From Desulfovibrionaceae bacterium (GTDB lineage Bacteria; Desulfobacterota; Desulfovibrionia; Desulfovibrionales; Desulfovibrionaceae): a stretch of DNA of 64,000 nucleotides. Each line of letters opens with the position of its first letter. Positions within the stretch are counted from its first letter, which is position 1. Shown here in pieces: positions 1 through 7,361 of the stretch. The translations under genes were made by a program, and so were the position numbers. The notes under the pieces were generated by a model. It was not told where the DNA came from, did not search any database, and worked only from the letters and a program-made list of their open reading frames with translations. Location of the stretch: NCBI GenBank assembly GCA_016932995.1, contig JAFGBU010000026.1, positions 1 through 64,000 on the forward strand, written 5' to 3'.

Positions 1-107
1 CCCGAAGGGGCGGCTCAAGGGGTCCCGAAGGGGCGGCTCAAGGGTCCCGAAGGGGCGGCTCAAGGGTCCCGAAGGGGCGGCTCAAGGGTCCCGAAGGGGC
101 GGCTCAG
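1..107. repeat. 22-bp tandem repeat, five copies
   Basis: Five head-to-tail units with core CCCGAAGGGGCGGCTC followed by AAGGGT start at positions 1, 24, 46, 68 and 90. The first unit is one base longer (an extra G) and the last decays into a G run. The window begins inside the array, so the true copy number is unknown. It ends about 50 bases before the S24 repressor gene. Reading frames through it are only by-products of the repeat, so I do not call it coding. Confidence 0.9.
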
Positions 108-165
108 GGGGGCCGAACCCTGGCGCCCGGACAGGCCCGGACACACGGCTCAAAGGGGGTTGAAC

Positions 166-819
166 ATGGACGACGCTTCCGGGTTCGAGGCCTTTTTTCA
201 GAGGCTCTGCTCGGCCACGGACATCCGCACCCAGGCCGATCTGGCCAGGGAGCTCGATCTGGGCCGGGCCGCGGTGTCTTTGGCCAAGCGCAAGGACCAG
301 GTCCCGGCGCGCTGGGTCCTGGACCTGGCCGGCCGCTACGGCCTGGACGCCAAGTGGCTGGAGACGGGCCGGGGTTCGGCCCGGCCAAAGGCGGCCGGAC
401 CGGGCCCGGAGTACTCCCTGGTGCCCAAGGTCGTGGCCAGGCTGAGCGCGGGCGGCGGCTCGTTCGAGACCGCGGCCGAGGTCGAGAATCACTACTCGTT
501 TCGCTCGGACTGGCTGAACGCCCGGGGCAACCCCAGGCGCATGGTGCTCATGTCCGTGGTCGGCAACAGCATGGAGCCGGAGATCCGCGAGGGCGACCTG
601 GTGCTCATCGACCAGTCCAAGATCGACATCTACTCGGGCGGGATATACGCCGTGGGCGTGGAGGACACGGTCATGGTCAAGCGCATCGAGAAGCTCCCCG
701 GGACCCTGGTCCTGCACAGCGACAACACGGACTACGCCCCGGTCCGGCTGAGCGGGGACGAGCTGCTGAGCGTCCGGGTCATCGGCAAGGTCCTGTGGGC
801 CTCCAGGGAGTACCACTAG
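166..819 (+). CDS. CI/LexA-like XRE repressor with S24 peptidase domain
   Basis: A DNA-binding repressor of the phage CI type. Residues about 5-65 form a CI-repressor helix-turn-helix (QADLARELDLGRAAVS), and residues about 90-215 form a LexA/S24 self-cleavage domain. The catalytic Ser is in GNSMEP (about S135) and the Lys in VMVKRI (about K172). Both are present, so RecA-stimulated self-cleavage is plausible. I chose ATG 166 because AAAGGGGGT lies just upstream; an in-frame TTG at 160 is the alternative. No phage genes surround it, so it may be a domesticated stress or prophage regulator. Its targets cannot be inferred from this window. Confidence 0.9.
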   Translation: MDDASGFEAFFQRLCSATDIRTQADLARELDLGRAAVSLAKRKDQVPARWVLDLAGRYGLDAKWLETGRGSARPKAAGPGPEYSLVPKVVARLSAGGGSFETAAEVENHYSFRSDWLNARGNPRRMVLMSVVGNSMEPEIREGDLVLIDQSKIDIYSGGIYAVGVEDTVMVKRIEKLPGTLVLHSDNTDYAPVRLSGDELLSVRVIGKVLWASREYH

Positions 820-919
820 GCCCCTTTTTTTGACCCCTGTGTCGTGTTTTGATGTACAATGTCAATGATAAATTGATAAAACTCAAGGGCCGTCAAGCCC
901 AAGGCCAAGGAGGCGCGTC

Positions 920-1087
920 ATGCAGAGGCGTTTTTGCGCCTGCGGGAACAGGTTTTTCGTGGATTACAGGGCCCTGGCCGGGTCCATGTGGCTGGCCACG
1001 ATCTTCAGGGTCGGGTCCGGCCGGTTCAGGGCCCTTGAGTTCTGCCCCTGCTGCGGCCGCAGGCTGAGCATAGACTCCCTGCGCTGA
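920..1087 (+). CDS. 55-residue zinc-ribbon-like small protein
   Basis: A short gene of 55 codons with an excellent ribosome site, AAGGAGG at 907-913, six bases before ATG 920. It starts MQRRFCACGNRFFVDYR and has a second cysteine group, FCPCCGRR, near residue 41. The CxC plus CPCC spacing suggests a structural zinc ribbon or a small metal-binding protein. It follows the S24 repressor on the same strand, about 100 bases downstream, across a short AT-rich stretch (843-900) that could carry its own promoter. The function is unknown. The coding call rests on the Shine-Dalgarno site and the cysteine pattern. Confidence 0.62.
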   Translation: MQRRFCACGNRFFVDYRALAGSMWLATIFRVGSGRFRALEFCPCCGRRLSIDSLR

Positions 1088-1232
1088 TCCCGGCCCAGGG
1101 CCCCAAGCCGCGGCCCGGTCAAGATCGCGGACCCGCTGCGGTCCCGCGGCCCCGGGGTTCAGGCAACGTGCTGTTTTGAACGGCCCGGGCCCAGGGCTTC
1201 AGGTCCCGGGGCGCCGCGCTGAACGCCTCGGC

Positions 1233-2210
1233 TCAGACCAGGGACTCCACGGCCTCGGCCACGGCCCGGGCGTCTGGCCGGTTGAACCTCTCCTGGGGCG
1301 GGGAAAAGGGCACCGGGATGTCCGGCGCGGCCACCCGCCTGACCGGGGCCTTGAGGCTTTCAAAGGCCTGCTCCGCGGCCAGGGCCGCGATCTCCGCGCC
1401 CAGCCCGCAGGTCTTGTTGGCGTCGTGGACCACGACCAGGCGGCCGGTTTTTCTGACCGACCCGAGCACGGCCTCCCGGTCCAGGGGCGCCAGGCAGCGC
1501 AGGTCCAGGACCTCCACGGACAGGCCCTTTTGGGCCAGGCCCTCGGCCGCGGCCAGGGCGGTGTGAACGGCCGAGCCGTAGGCCACGACCGTGCACTCGC
1601 GGCCCGCGCGCACGACCTCGGCCCGGCCCAGGGGCGCGCGCTGGTCGCCCTTTGGGTATTGGCCTGTCGTCCAGTACAGGGGCATCTCCTCGACCACGAC
1701 CACCGGGTTGGGGTCGAAGATGGCCGAGAGCAGCAGGCCCTTGGCGTCGGCCGGGTTCGAGGGGAACGCGACCTTGAGCCCCGGGCAGTGGGCCAGCCAG
1801 GCCTCGAGGTTGTGCGAGTGCTGGCACCCGGCCGAGAAGTTGACCCCGGCCTTGACCCTGACCGTGAGCGGGAACGAGGTCTTGCCCCCGCTCAGGTAGC
1901 GCAGCTTGGCCGCGTGGTTCACGAGCATGTCCGAGGCCAGGGTGATGAACGGGAAGAACATGATCTCGACCACGGGCAGCAGGCCCATGGCCGCCGCGCC
2001 CACGGCCAGGCCCATGATCGCCGCCTCGCTGACCGGGGTGTCCTTGACCCTTTCGGGCCCGTACTTGGCAAGCAGCCCTGAGGTGGGCATGTTCGGGTCG
2101 GCGTGGATCGAGACCCCGACGCCCTCGCCGGCGACGAACACGCGCTTGTCCAGGGCCAGGGCCGTGTCCAGCGCGGAATTGATTGCCTGTCCGAATGTCC
2201 CCTTGGTCAT
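1233..2210 (-). CDS. Pyruvate/2-oxoacid (or acetoin) dehydrogenase E1 component, beta subunit
   Basis: The 325-residue beta chain of a thiamine-diphosphate E1 decarboxylase. It has the family's transketolase-like pyrimidine-binding domain (GEGVGV near residue 30, DTPVSEAAIMGLAVGAA near 57, VEIMFFPFITLA near 80). A C-terminal transketolase domain follows (VVAYGSAVHTALAAAEGL, then VEVLDLRCLAPLD). The length is normal. The alpha subunit lies directly upstream, 33 bases away, so the two form an operon. AGGAGCGG precedes the ATG. No E2 or E3 gene is in the window, so the substrate (pyruvate, branched-chain oxoacid or acetoin) cannot be fixed. Confidence 0.9.
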   Translation of the reverse strand: MTKGTFGQAINSALDTALALDKRVFVAGEGVGVSIHADPNMPTSGLLAKYGPERVKDTPVSEAAIMGLAVGAAAMGLLPVVEIMFFPFITLASDMLVNHAAKLRYLSGGKTSFPLTVRVKAGVNFSAGCQHSHNLEAWLAHCPGLKVAFPSNPADAKGLLLSAIFDPNPVVVVEEMPLYWTTGQYPKGDQRAPLGRAEVVRAGRECTVVAYGSAVHTALAAAEGLAQKGLSVEVLDLRCLAPLDREAVLGSVRKTGRLVVVHDANKTCGLGAEIAALAAEQAFESLKAPVRRVAAPDIPVPFSPPQERFNRPDARAVAEAVESLV

Positions 2211-2243
2211 GTCCGCTCCTGCCTGCGTCCCGGGCCTGCCCGC

Positions 2244-3209
2244 TCAGGCCCAGAGGTCCTCGAGGGCCTGGTTTGGGGCCGGGTAGGGGGCCTGCTCCGC
2301 AAAGGCCACGGCCTCCAGGACCCGGGCCCTGGCCTGTCCGCGCACGGCCCGGTCCTGGTCCGCGGACAAAAGGCCCTCCTCGGTCAGCCTGCGGCCATAG
2401 GCCTCCACAGGGTCCAGGGCCCGCCAGCGCTCGATCTCGTCTTTTGGCACGTAGTGCTGCCGGTCGTATTCGCCGTGGCCGCGCATGCGGTAGGTCCTGG
2501 CCTCCAGGAGGGCCGGGCCGCGTCCAAGGCGGCAGGCCTCGGCCAGTGTCCGGGCCCGGGCGAATACCCGGTCCGCGTCGTTGCCGTCGACCGTCTCGCC
2601 AATCATGGCGTAGGCCGCGGCCCGCTGGCTCAGGCTCTCGACCGGGCAGTGCTCGGCCAGGCCCTGGGCCCCGGCCCAGCGGTTGTTCTCGCAGATGAAC
2701 AGCACCGGCAGCCGCCACAGCGCGGCCAGGTTCATGGCCTCGTGCACGCTGCCCTCGGCCGCGGCGCCGTCCCCGAAAAAGACCGCGGCCAGGGCCTCTT
2801 TCCCGGCGTATTGCAGGGCAAAGGCCGCGCCCGCGGCCAGGGGCGGCCCGGCCCCGACCACGGTCGAGGTCATCAGGACGTTCAGCTCGGGCGCGGCCAT
2901 GTGCAGGGTGCCGGACTTGCCCTTGTTGATCCCCGCGGCCTTGCCCATGATCTCGGCCATGAGCAGGCCGGGCTCGGCCCCCCTGGCCAGGAGGTGGGCG
3001 TGGCTGCGGTGGTTGCTGACCACCACGTCCTCGGGCGAGAGGGCCTGGACCACGCCCACGGCCACGGCCTCCTGGCCGGTGGCCAAAATCTGCATCCCGG
3101 GCAGGCGGCCGCGTTCCGCGGCCAGCTCGGAGATCTTGTCCTCAAAGGCCCGGCACAGGACCAGCTTGGAGTACATCTCAAGCCGCCGGGCGGCGTTTTT
3201 CGCGGACAT
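2244..3209 (-). CDS. Pyruvate/2-oxoacid (or acetoin) dehydrogenase E1 component, alpha subunit
   Basis: The alpha chain of the same E1 enzyme (321 residues from the chosen start), which binds the diphosphate end of ThDP. The ThDP motif is visible as FFGDGAAAEGSVHEAMN, ending in FICENN near residues 140-175. The phosphorylation-loop-like stretch RTYRMRGHGEYD is near the C-terminus. I preferred the ATG at 3209 (MSAKNAARRLEMY) because AGGGGGCC sits just upstream. The open frame continues to 3278, but that extension is Pro/Gly-rich. It is the first gene of a two-gene operon with the beta subunit. The relatively short N-terminus resembles AcoA-type proteins, so acetoin dehydrogenase is a real alternative. 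Confidence 0.9.
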   Translation of the reverse strand: MSAKNAARRLEMYSKLVLCRAFEDKISELAAERGRLPGMQILATGQEAVAVGVVQALSPEDVVVSNHRSHAHLLARGAEPGLLMAEIMGKAAGINKGKSGTLHMAAPELNVLMTSTVVGAGPPLAAGAAFALQYAGKEALAAVFFGDGAAAEGSVHEAMNLAALWRLPVLFICENNRWAGAQGLAEHCPVESLSQRAAAYAMIGETVDGNDADRVFARARTLAEACRLGRGPALLEARTYRMRGHGEYDRQHYVPKDEIERWRALDPVEAYGRRLTEEGLLSADQDRAVRGQARARVLEAVAFAEQAPYPAPNQALEDLWA

Positions 3210-3241
3210 CAGGCCCCCTGGGAGCGCGCCCCGGGTTTTGG

Positions 3242-3265
3242 CAGGGGCCAAGGCCTTGGCCCCTG
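3242..3265. repeat. Perfect 24-bp palindrome upstream of the E1 operon
   Basis: The left half CAGGGGCCAAGG is followed immediately by its exact reverse complement, with no loop. It lies 33-56 bases upstream of the chosen E1 alpha start and downstream of the receiver gene at 3371-3748. It could be an operator for the E1 operon or a transcript-end hairpin. There is no good T tract, so I favour an operator or stem over a classical terminator. Confidence 0.45.
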
Positions 3266-3370
3266 GGCAACAAGTCATTTCCCGATCATTGCCTTTTGCA
3301 AAGATTATCGGATGGATGCCGGCAAGGCAAGGGGATTTCGAGGCCCTGTTTCAAGGGCCCGGCAGGGGGC

Positions 3371-3748
3371 CTAGACCCGGGCAATGGCCAGGCAGCGGTC
3401 CAGATAGTCGCTGAGCTCGGGTTTCTGCAGCGGCTTGGGCAGGAAAAAGGTCGCCCCGAGCTCGAGCAGGTTGGAGATGTCCCGGACCCCGACGAACGCG
3501 GACATGATGATGATCGGCAGGTCGCCGAACTCGTCGGACTGCCTGATGATCTGGATCAGCTTGCGGCCGTCCATCTGGGGCATGAGGATGTCCGTGACCA
3601 GGATTTCGAACTTGTTGCCGGCCATGAGCGTCTCCAGGGCGTGCCTGCCGTTGGGGCTGACCAGGACCTCGTGGCCCATGCCCTGGATGAGCTTGACGGC
3701 TATGATCTGGGATGCGCGGTCGTCCTCTGCGATCAGGATTCTGGCCAT
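3371..3748 (-). CDS. Single-domain response regulator (receiver only)
   Basis: A 125-residue CheY-like receiver with no output domain. The acidic pair is in LIAEDDRASQ (residues about 5-14), the phospho-acceptor Asp in VTDILMPQMDG (about residue 52), the Ser switch in IIMSAFVG and the Lys in FLPKPLQKPEL. ATG 3748 is the conserved start (MARILIAEDD); the open frame upstream of it is low-quality sequence. No histidine kinase is adjacent, so the partner is unknown. It sits alone on the minus strand between the E1 operon and a small secreted protein. Confidence 0.9.
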   Translation of the reverse strand: MARILIAEDDRASQIIAVKLIQGMGHEVLVSPNGRHALETLMAGNKFEILVTDILMPQMDGRKLIQIIRQSDEFGDLPIIIMSAFVGVRDISNLLELGATFFLPKPLQKPELSDYLDRCLAIARV

Positions 3749-3870
3749 GGCGCACTCTCTGTTTTTGTCCTTGTTCGGCTTTAATATAAGCGTTTGAATA
3801 TATGATAAAGCATACCCGGGAAATAAAAGCAAGGCCCGGAGTGAATTTCGCCCTTGGCCCGCGGCTCGGG

Positions 3871-4299
3871 CTACTCGCAGAGGACCTCGACCCGGTACTT
3901 GAAGCGCGTAAAACCCCACGGGCCGCGGGGCTCCTGCATCAGCTCCAGCCAGCCGCTGCGGTCGAAGCAGTCCGGCCCGCGCTCCAGCCATTCGGTGCAT
4001 TTCTTCGCGCTCGTCCTGGCCCGGGCGGTGAAGGTCTGGCCGTCGCCGTCGAGGCAGCGCAGCCCGGCGATGGCCTCGTAGTCCGAGGCGTCCGAGCTCA
4101 GCTGCACGCAGGCCCGGCATCTGGAGTACTTGGCGTCCACGGGCAGGCGCACGGTCCCGCCGCACCAGGGTGTGTAGAAGCAGGAGTAGTCGTAGTCCTT
4201 GGCGAAGATCAGGTCCTCGCACCGGGCCTGGCCGGGCAGGGCCAGGCCGGCCAGCAAAAAAACCAGGATTCGGGCCGCGGCCCGCAAGGGATTGTTCAT
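3871..4299 (-). CDS. Small secreted cysteine-rich protein of unknown function
   Basis: About 142 residues with a clear Sec signal peptide (MNNPLRAAARILVFLLAGLALPG, then QARCED). The mature part carries about eight cysteines (YSCFYTPWCGG, SRCRACVQL, GLRCLDG, KKCTEW, PDCFDRS, VLCE), which suggests disulfides or a redox/metal role in the periplasm. I chose ATG 4299, preceded by GGGGGAAGG; an in-frame ATG at 4320 would add seven residues. I recognise no family. It may share an operon with the receiver gene downstream on the same strand, but 122 bases separate them. Confidence 0.7.
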   Translation of the reverse strand: MNNPLRAAARILVFLLAGLALPGQARCEDLIFAKDYDYSCFYTPWCGGTVRLPVDAKYSRCRACVQLSSDASDYEAIAGLRCLDGDGQTFTARARTSAKKCTEWLERGPDCFDRSGWLELMQEPRGPWGFTRFKYRVEVLCE

Positions 4300-4372
4300 C
4301 CTTCCCCCAAAAAAGGCCATCTCGGCGGCCGCCCGGGCCCCTTCGCCCTTGCGGCCGCCCGATGGATGAAGG

Positions 4373-4615
4373 CTAGACCTTTTCTATCCGCAGGGAATCG
4401 TCGAATCCGCAGGTCAGCTTGAAGGCCTTGCCGCCGGCCTGAAGCTCGAAGTCGTTTCCCGGGAACAGGGTCACCGCGGGCGACCAGTCGTCGTTGAGCA
4501 TGACGTCCTTGGCCTCGCCGTTGGAATCGAATCTGACCGTGGTCCCGTCGCTCAAGGTGATCGTTTCGCCGTGTTTGATGTCCACAGGGATGTCCGCCTC
4601 GGTGAAGTTGCTCAT
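4373..4615 (-). CDS. Small acidic protein of unknown function (80 aa)
   Basis: An 80-residue soluble protein starting MSNFTEADIPVDIKHGE, preceded by a good AAGGAG site. It looks like a small all-beta domain: alternating hydrophobics, a repeated Asp/Gly turn pattern (SDGTTVRFDSNGEAKDV), and no signal peptide or membrane helix. It is transcribed divergently from the secreted protein at 4841. I do not recognise a family and assign no function. Confidence 0.7.
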   Translation of the reverse strand: MSNFTEADIPVDIKHGETITLSDGTTVRFDSNGEAKDVMLNDDWSPAVTLFPGNDFELQAGGKAFKLTCGFDDSLRIEKV

Positions 4616-4840
4616 CTCGGTTTCTCCTTGAATGGGGTTTTCCGTATTATGCCTTGATTTATATACCGACCTCAAAGTCCTGTCCATGAAATTTGGCCTG
4701 TCCGGCCCCCGGCCCTGGCGGTGAAAATCATTATGTCCCGGCCGCGTGTTTGTTGCCTTGTCCGGGTTTTGCGTGTAACCAAATTTTGAACCGGACAACC
4801 GCGTCCGCTCAGCAACAGTCCGAAATCCCTGGGGGAAGTC

Positions 4841-5113
4841 ATGAAGCGAGCAAGCCTCGTCCTGTTGGCCGCCCTGGCCGCGCAGTTTTTTTGCCCCGCC
4901 CAGGCCTTTGCCGAGCAGGTGAACATCTACCAGGGCAGATATCAGCTCATGCAGGTCGAGTACGACAGCTACGAGACCAAGGGAAAGGTCACCAAGGCGG
5001 TCAAGACCGAGGCCCTCCTCAAGGTGGACACGGAACAGGGCAACACCTGGATACTTGTCGACGACCTCAAGGACGGCAAGATCGTCAGGCGCTGGGACCT
5101 GATCACCAATTGA
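4841..5113 (+). CDS. Small exported protein of unknown function (90 aa)
   Basis: Ninety residues with an N-terminal signal peptide (MKRASLVLLAALAAQFF, AQAFAEQ cleavage region). The mature domain is about 65 residues long and predominantly beta, starting VNIYQGRYQLMQVEYDSYE. GGGGGAAG lies just before ATG 4841. It is 58 bases upstream of the CsgG-like lipoprotein on the same strand, so the two may be co-transcribed and work together in the cell envelope. I recognise no family. Confidence 0.75.
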   Translation: MKRASLVLLAALAAQFFCPAQAFAEQVNIYQGRYQLMQVEYDSYETKGKVTKAVKTEALLKVDTEQGNTWILVDDLKDGKIVRRWDLITN

Positions 5114-5171
5114 CGCGGCCTGTTGCCCGGCCGTCTCGGATGCGGAAAAAAATAATGTTTGGGAGGTAGCA

Positions 5172-5912
5172 GTGAACAAGGCCTTTTGCTTGCCGGCCCT
5201 CGCGGTCGTCTGTCTGATCCTTGCCTCGTGCGTGACCACCGGGACCCAGACCACGGTCGAGACCCCGGACCAGACCGTTCAGGAGGCCGCGGCCTACGAG
5301 GGCCCCAGGGCCAGGATCGCCGTGTCCAGCTTCAAGTGCAAGTCGGCCAACTGCGGGGGCGAGATAGGCTCCGGCCTCTCGGACATGCTGGCCACGGCCC
5401 TGTTCAAGAGCAACCGTTTCGTGGTCCTTGAGCGCGGCGAGGGCCTCAAGGAGATACAGGAGGAGCTGGCGCTCATGGATTCCGGCTACGTGGAGGCGGG
5501 CAAGGGCCCGACCAAGGGCTCCATGGAGGGCGCGGACATCCTGGTCACCGGCGGCATCACCGCGTTCGAGCCCGACGCCGGGGGCATGGGCGGGGCCCTG
5601 GGGGCCGGGTTCCTGGGCATCTTGGGCATCAGCGGCCAGGCCAAGGAGGCCTACATCGCCGCGGACATCAGGCTGGTGGACGTCAGGCGCGGCCGGGTCA
5701 TAAACGCGACCAAGGTCGAGGGCCGGGCCTCGAGCTTCAAGCTCGGCGGCATCGGCGGCGGGATCATCGGCAGCGTGCCCCTGGGCGGGGCACTGGGCGG
5801 GTACAAGAACACGCCCATGGAAAAGGCGGTCCGGACCATGCTTGACGCGGCCATAAACGAGATCGTCAAGCTGGTGCCCGAGTCCTACTACCGCTATCCG
5901 GCCGGCAAGTGA
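5172..5912 (+). CDS. CsgG/HfaB-family outer-membrane lipoprotein
   Basis: A 246-residue lipoprotein. The N-terminus is a lipoprotein signal with lipobox LASC (Cys about residue 20). The rest matches the CsgG family pattern: IAVSSFKCK near residue 53, GLSDMLATALFKSNRFVVLERGEGL near 70-95, ADILVTGGITAFEP, then YIAADIRLVDVRRGRVI. CsgG itself forms the curli secretion pore; many relatives have no known role. The Gly-rich segments GAGFLGILG and GGIGGGIIG could be membrane-inserting. No curli subunit genes are nearby. The start is GTG 5172 behind GGGAGGT. Confidence 0.85.
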   Translation: MNKAFCLPALAVVCLILASCVTTGTQTTVETPDQTVQEAAAYEGPRARIAVSSFKCKSANCGGEIGSGLSDMLATALFKSNRFVVLERGEGLKEIQEELALMDSGYVEAGKGPTKGSMEGADILVTGGITAFEPDAGGMGGALGAGFLGILGISGQAKEAYIAADIRLVDVRRGRVINATKVEGRASSFKLGGIGGGIIGSVPLGGALGGYKNTPMEKAVRTMLDAAINEIVKLVPESYYRYPAGK

Positions 5913-5925
5913 TTTTCGTTCCCTG

Positions 5926-5969
5926 AGCCCGAGGGCCCGGCACGGTGTCCTGTGCCGGGCCCTCGGGCT
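5926..5969 (+). terminator. GC-rich hairpin after the CsgG-like gene
   Basis: Two perfectly complementary 18-base arms (5926-5943 and 5952-5969; left arm begins AGCCCGAGGGCC) enclose an 8-base loop. It starts 13 bases after the lipoprotein stop codon. The T tract is poor, so it may act with Rho or as a 3'-end stabiliser. Confidence 0.7.
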
Positions 5970-6109
5970 TGGTCCTGCGCATTTTACAAAACCAATTCAA
6001 TAAGCTAATCAAGGCAATAGCCAAAGACCGAGACTGGGACCGCTTCGAGAGTCCCGTTGCGCGCCCCGGCCGGGAGGGACCGGCCCGGGTCCGAAGGAGG
6101 GGCGCGTCC

Positions 6110-7336
6110 ATGACCTCAGGGCCCAAGGACAAAATGGAGATTTCCTCGCTCAAGGACTTTTACCGGCTCATGGCCCGGACCCGGGAGGTCCGGGCGGCCG
6201 TCGTCTCGGACCTGCTGGCCGGACATGCCCCCGGGCCCGGGCCGGAGCAGGAGCTGTCCTTAGCCCTGGCCGCGCTTTCGGCCATACCCCCGGGCCGGGG
6301 CCCCAGGACCCTGGCCCTGGACCGGACCAGGACGATCGAGATCGACCTCGGCTACGAGATCGGCGAGCTTGAAAAGGACCTCTTCTATCTCGGAAACGGC
6401 GAGCAGGCCTTTTTGGAGCGCCTCGCGGCCATGCACCCCGGGTTCAAGGACCAGGTCAACGAGGCCCTCGGCCGCCTGGCCGGGATCAGGTTCAACTGCT
6501 TTGTCACCGACCGCGACGGCACGACCAACAACTACTGCGGCCGCTACCGGTCCTCGATCCAGTCGGCCTACAACGCGGTGTTCCTGTCCCGTTTCGCGGG
6601 CCGGGCCGTGAACAGCCCGATCATCATGACCTCGGCCCCGCTCAGGGACTTCGGCCTGCTGGACGTGAGCGCCAATCCCCAGGGGACCTTCATCTACGCG
6701 GCCTCCAAGGGCCGGGAATGCCTGGACCTGGCCGGGCTGCGCCGCTCGCACCCGATCGACCCGGCCAGGCAGGCCGTGCTCGAGGCGCTCAACCAGCGGC
6801 TTTCAAAGCTCATCGCCCGGCCGGACCTGGAGAAGTTCGGGCTCATAGGCTCGGGCCTCCAGTTCAAGTTCGGCCAGACGACCATAGCCAGGCAGGACAT
6901 CACCGGGTCCGTGCCCGAAGGGGAGTCCCTGGGCTTTTTGGAGACCATCCGCTCCCTGGTGGCCGAGCTGGACCCGGCGGGCGCGAACCTGCGCATCGAG
7001 GACACCGGCCTGGATGTGGAGATCATCCTGACCATCGAGGCCGGGGACGAGGGCCTCAAGGACTTCGACAAGGGCGACGGGGTGAAGTACCTCGACCGCG
7101 AGCTGGGCCTGGGCATGGCCCGGGGCCCGAACCTGGTCTGCGGGGACACCTCCTCGGACCTGGCCATGGTCAGGGCGGCCATGGAGCTCTCAAAGGACAC
7201 CTGGTCCGTGTTCGTGACCGTGAAACAGGACCTGGCCGCGCGGGCCAGGGACATCTGCCCGAGGGCCCTGACCCTGCCCGAGCCGGACATGCTGGTCACC
7301 GCGCTGGGCCTTTTGCCCGCCGGGCGGCTTCTCTAA
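6110..7336 (+). CDS. HAD-superfamily phosphatase, trehalose-6-phosphate-phosphatase-like
   Basis: A 408-residue protein with HAD catalytic motifs: motif I FVTDRDGTTNN (D134 nucleophile, D136) and motif IV CGDTSSDLAM near residue 345. A long cap insertion lies between them, as in Cof-type or trehalose-phosphate phosphatases. The first ~120 residues are a separate helical region. I chose ATG 6110 because GAAGGAGG precedes it by nine bases. It is four bases upstream of, and presumably co-translated with, the HAD-GH65 fusion. That context supports a role in disaccharide-phosphate or sugar-phosphate turnover. The exact substrate is inferred, not shown. Confidence 0.8.
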   Translation: MTSGPKDKMEISSLKDFYRLMARTREVRAAVVSDLLAGHAPGPGPEQELSLALAALSAIPPGRGPRTLALDRTRTIEIDLGYEIGELEKDLFYLGNGEQAFLERLAAMHPGFKDQVNEALGRLAGIRFNCFVTDRDGTTNNYCGRYRSSIQSAYNAVFLSRFAGRAVNSPIIMTSAPLRDFGLLDVSANPQGTFIYAASKGRECLDLAGLRRSHPIDPARQAVLEALNQRLSKLIARPDLEKFGLIGSGLQFKFGQTTIARQDITGSVPEGESLGFLETIRSLVAELDPAGANLRIEDTGLDVEIILTIEAGDEGLKDFDKGDGVKYLDRELGLGMARGPNLVCGDTSSDLAMVRAAMELSKDTWSVFVTVKQDLAARARDICPRALTLPEPDMLVTALGLLPAGRLL

Positions 7337-7361
7337 CCATGTGCAGATCAAGGGGTTTGTA

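Noticed and set aside
1-107. CRISPR-like array
   Set aside because: Units are directly adjacent with no spacers, so it is a simple tandem repeat.
160-819. Prophage
   Set aside because: Only a CI-like repressor is present; there is no integrase, structural, lysis or att-like sequence around it.
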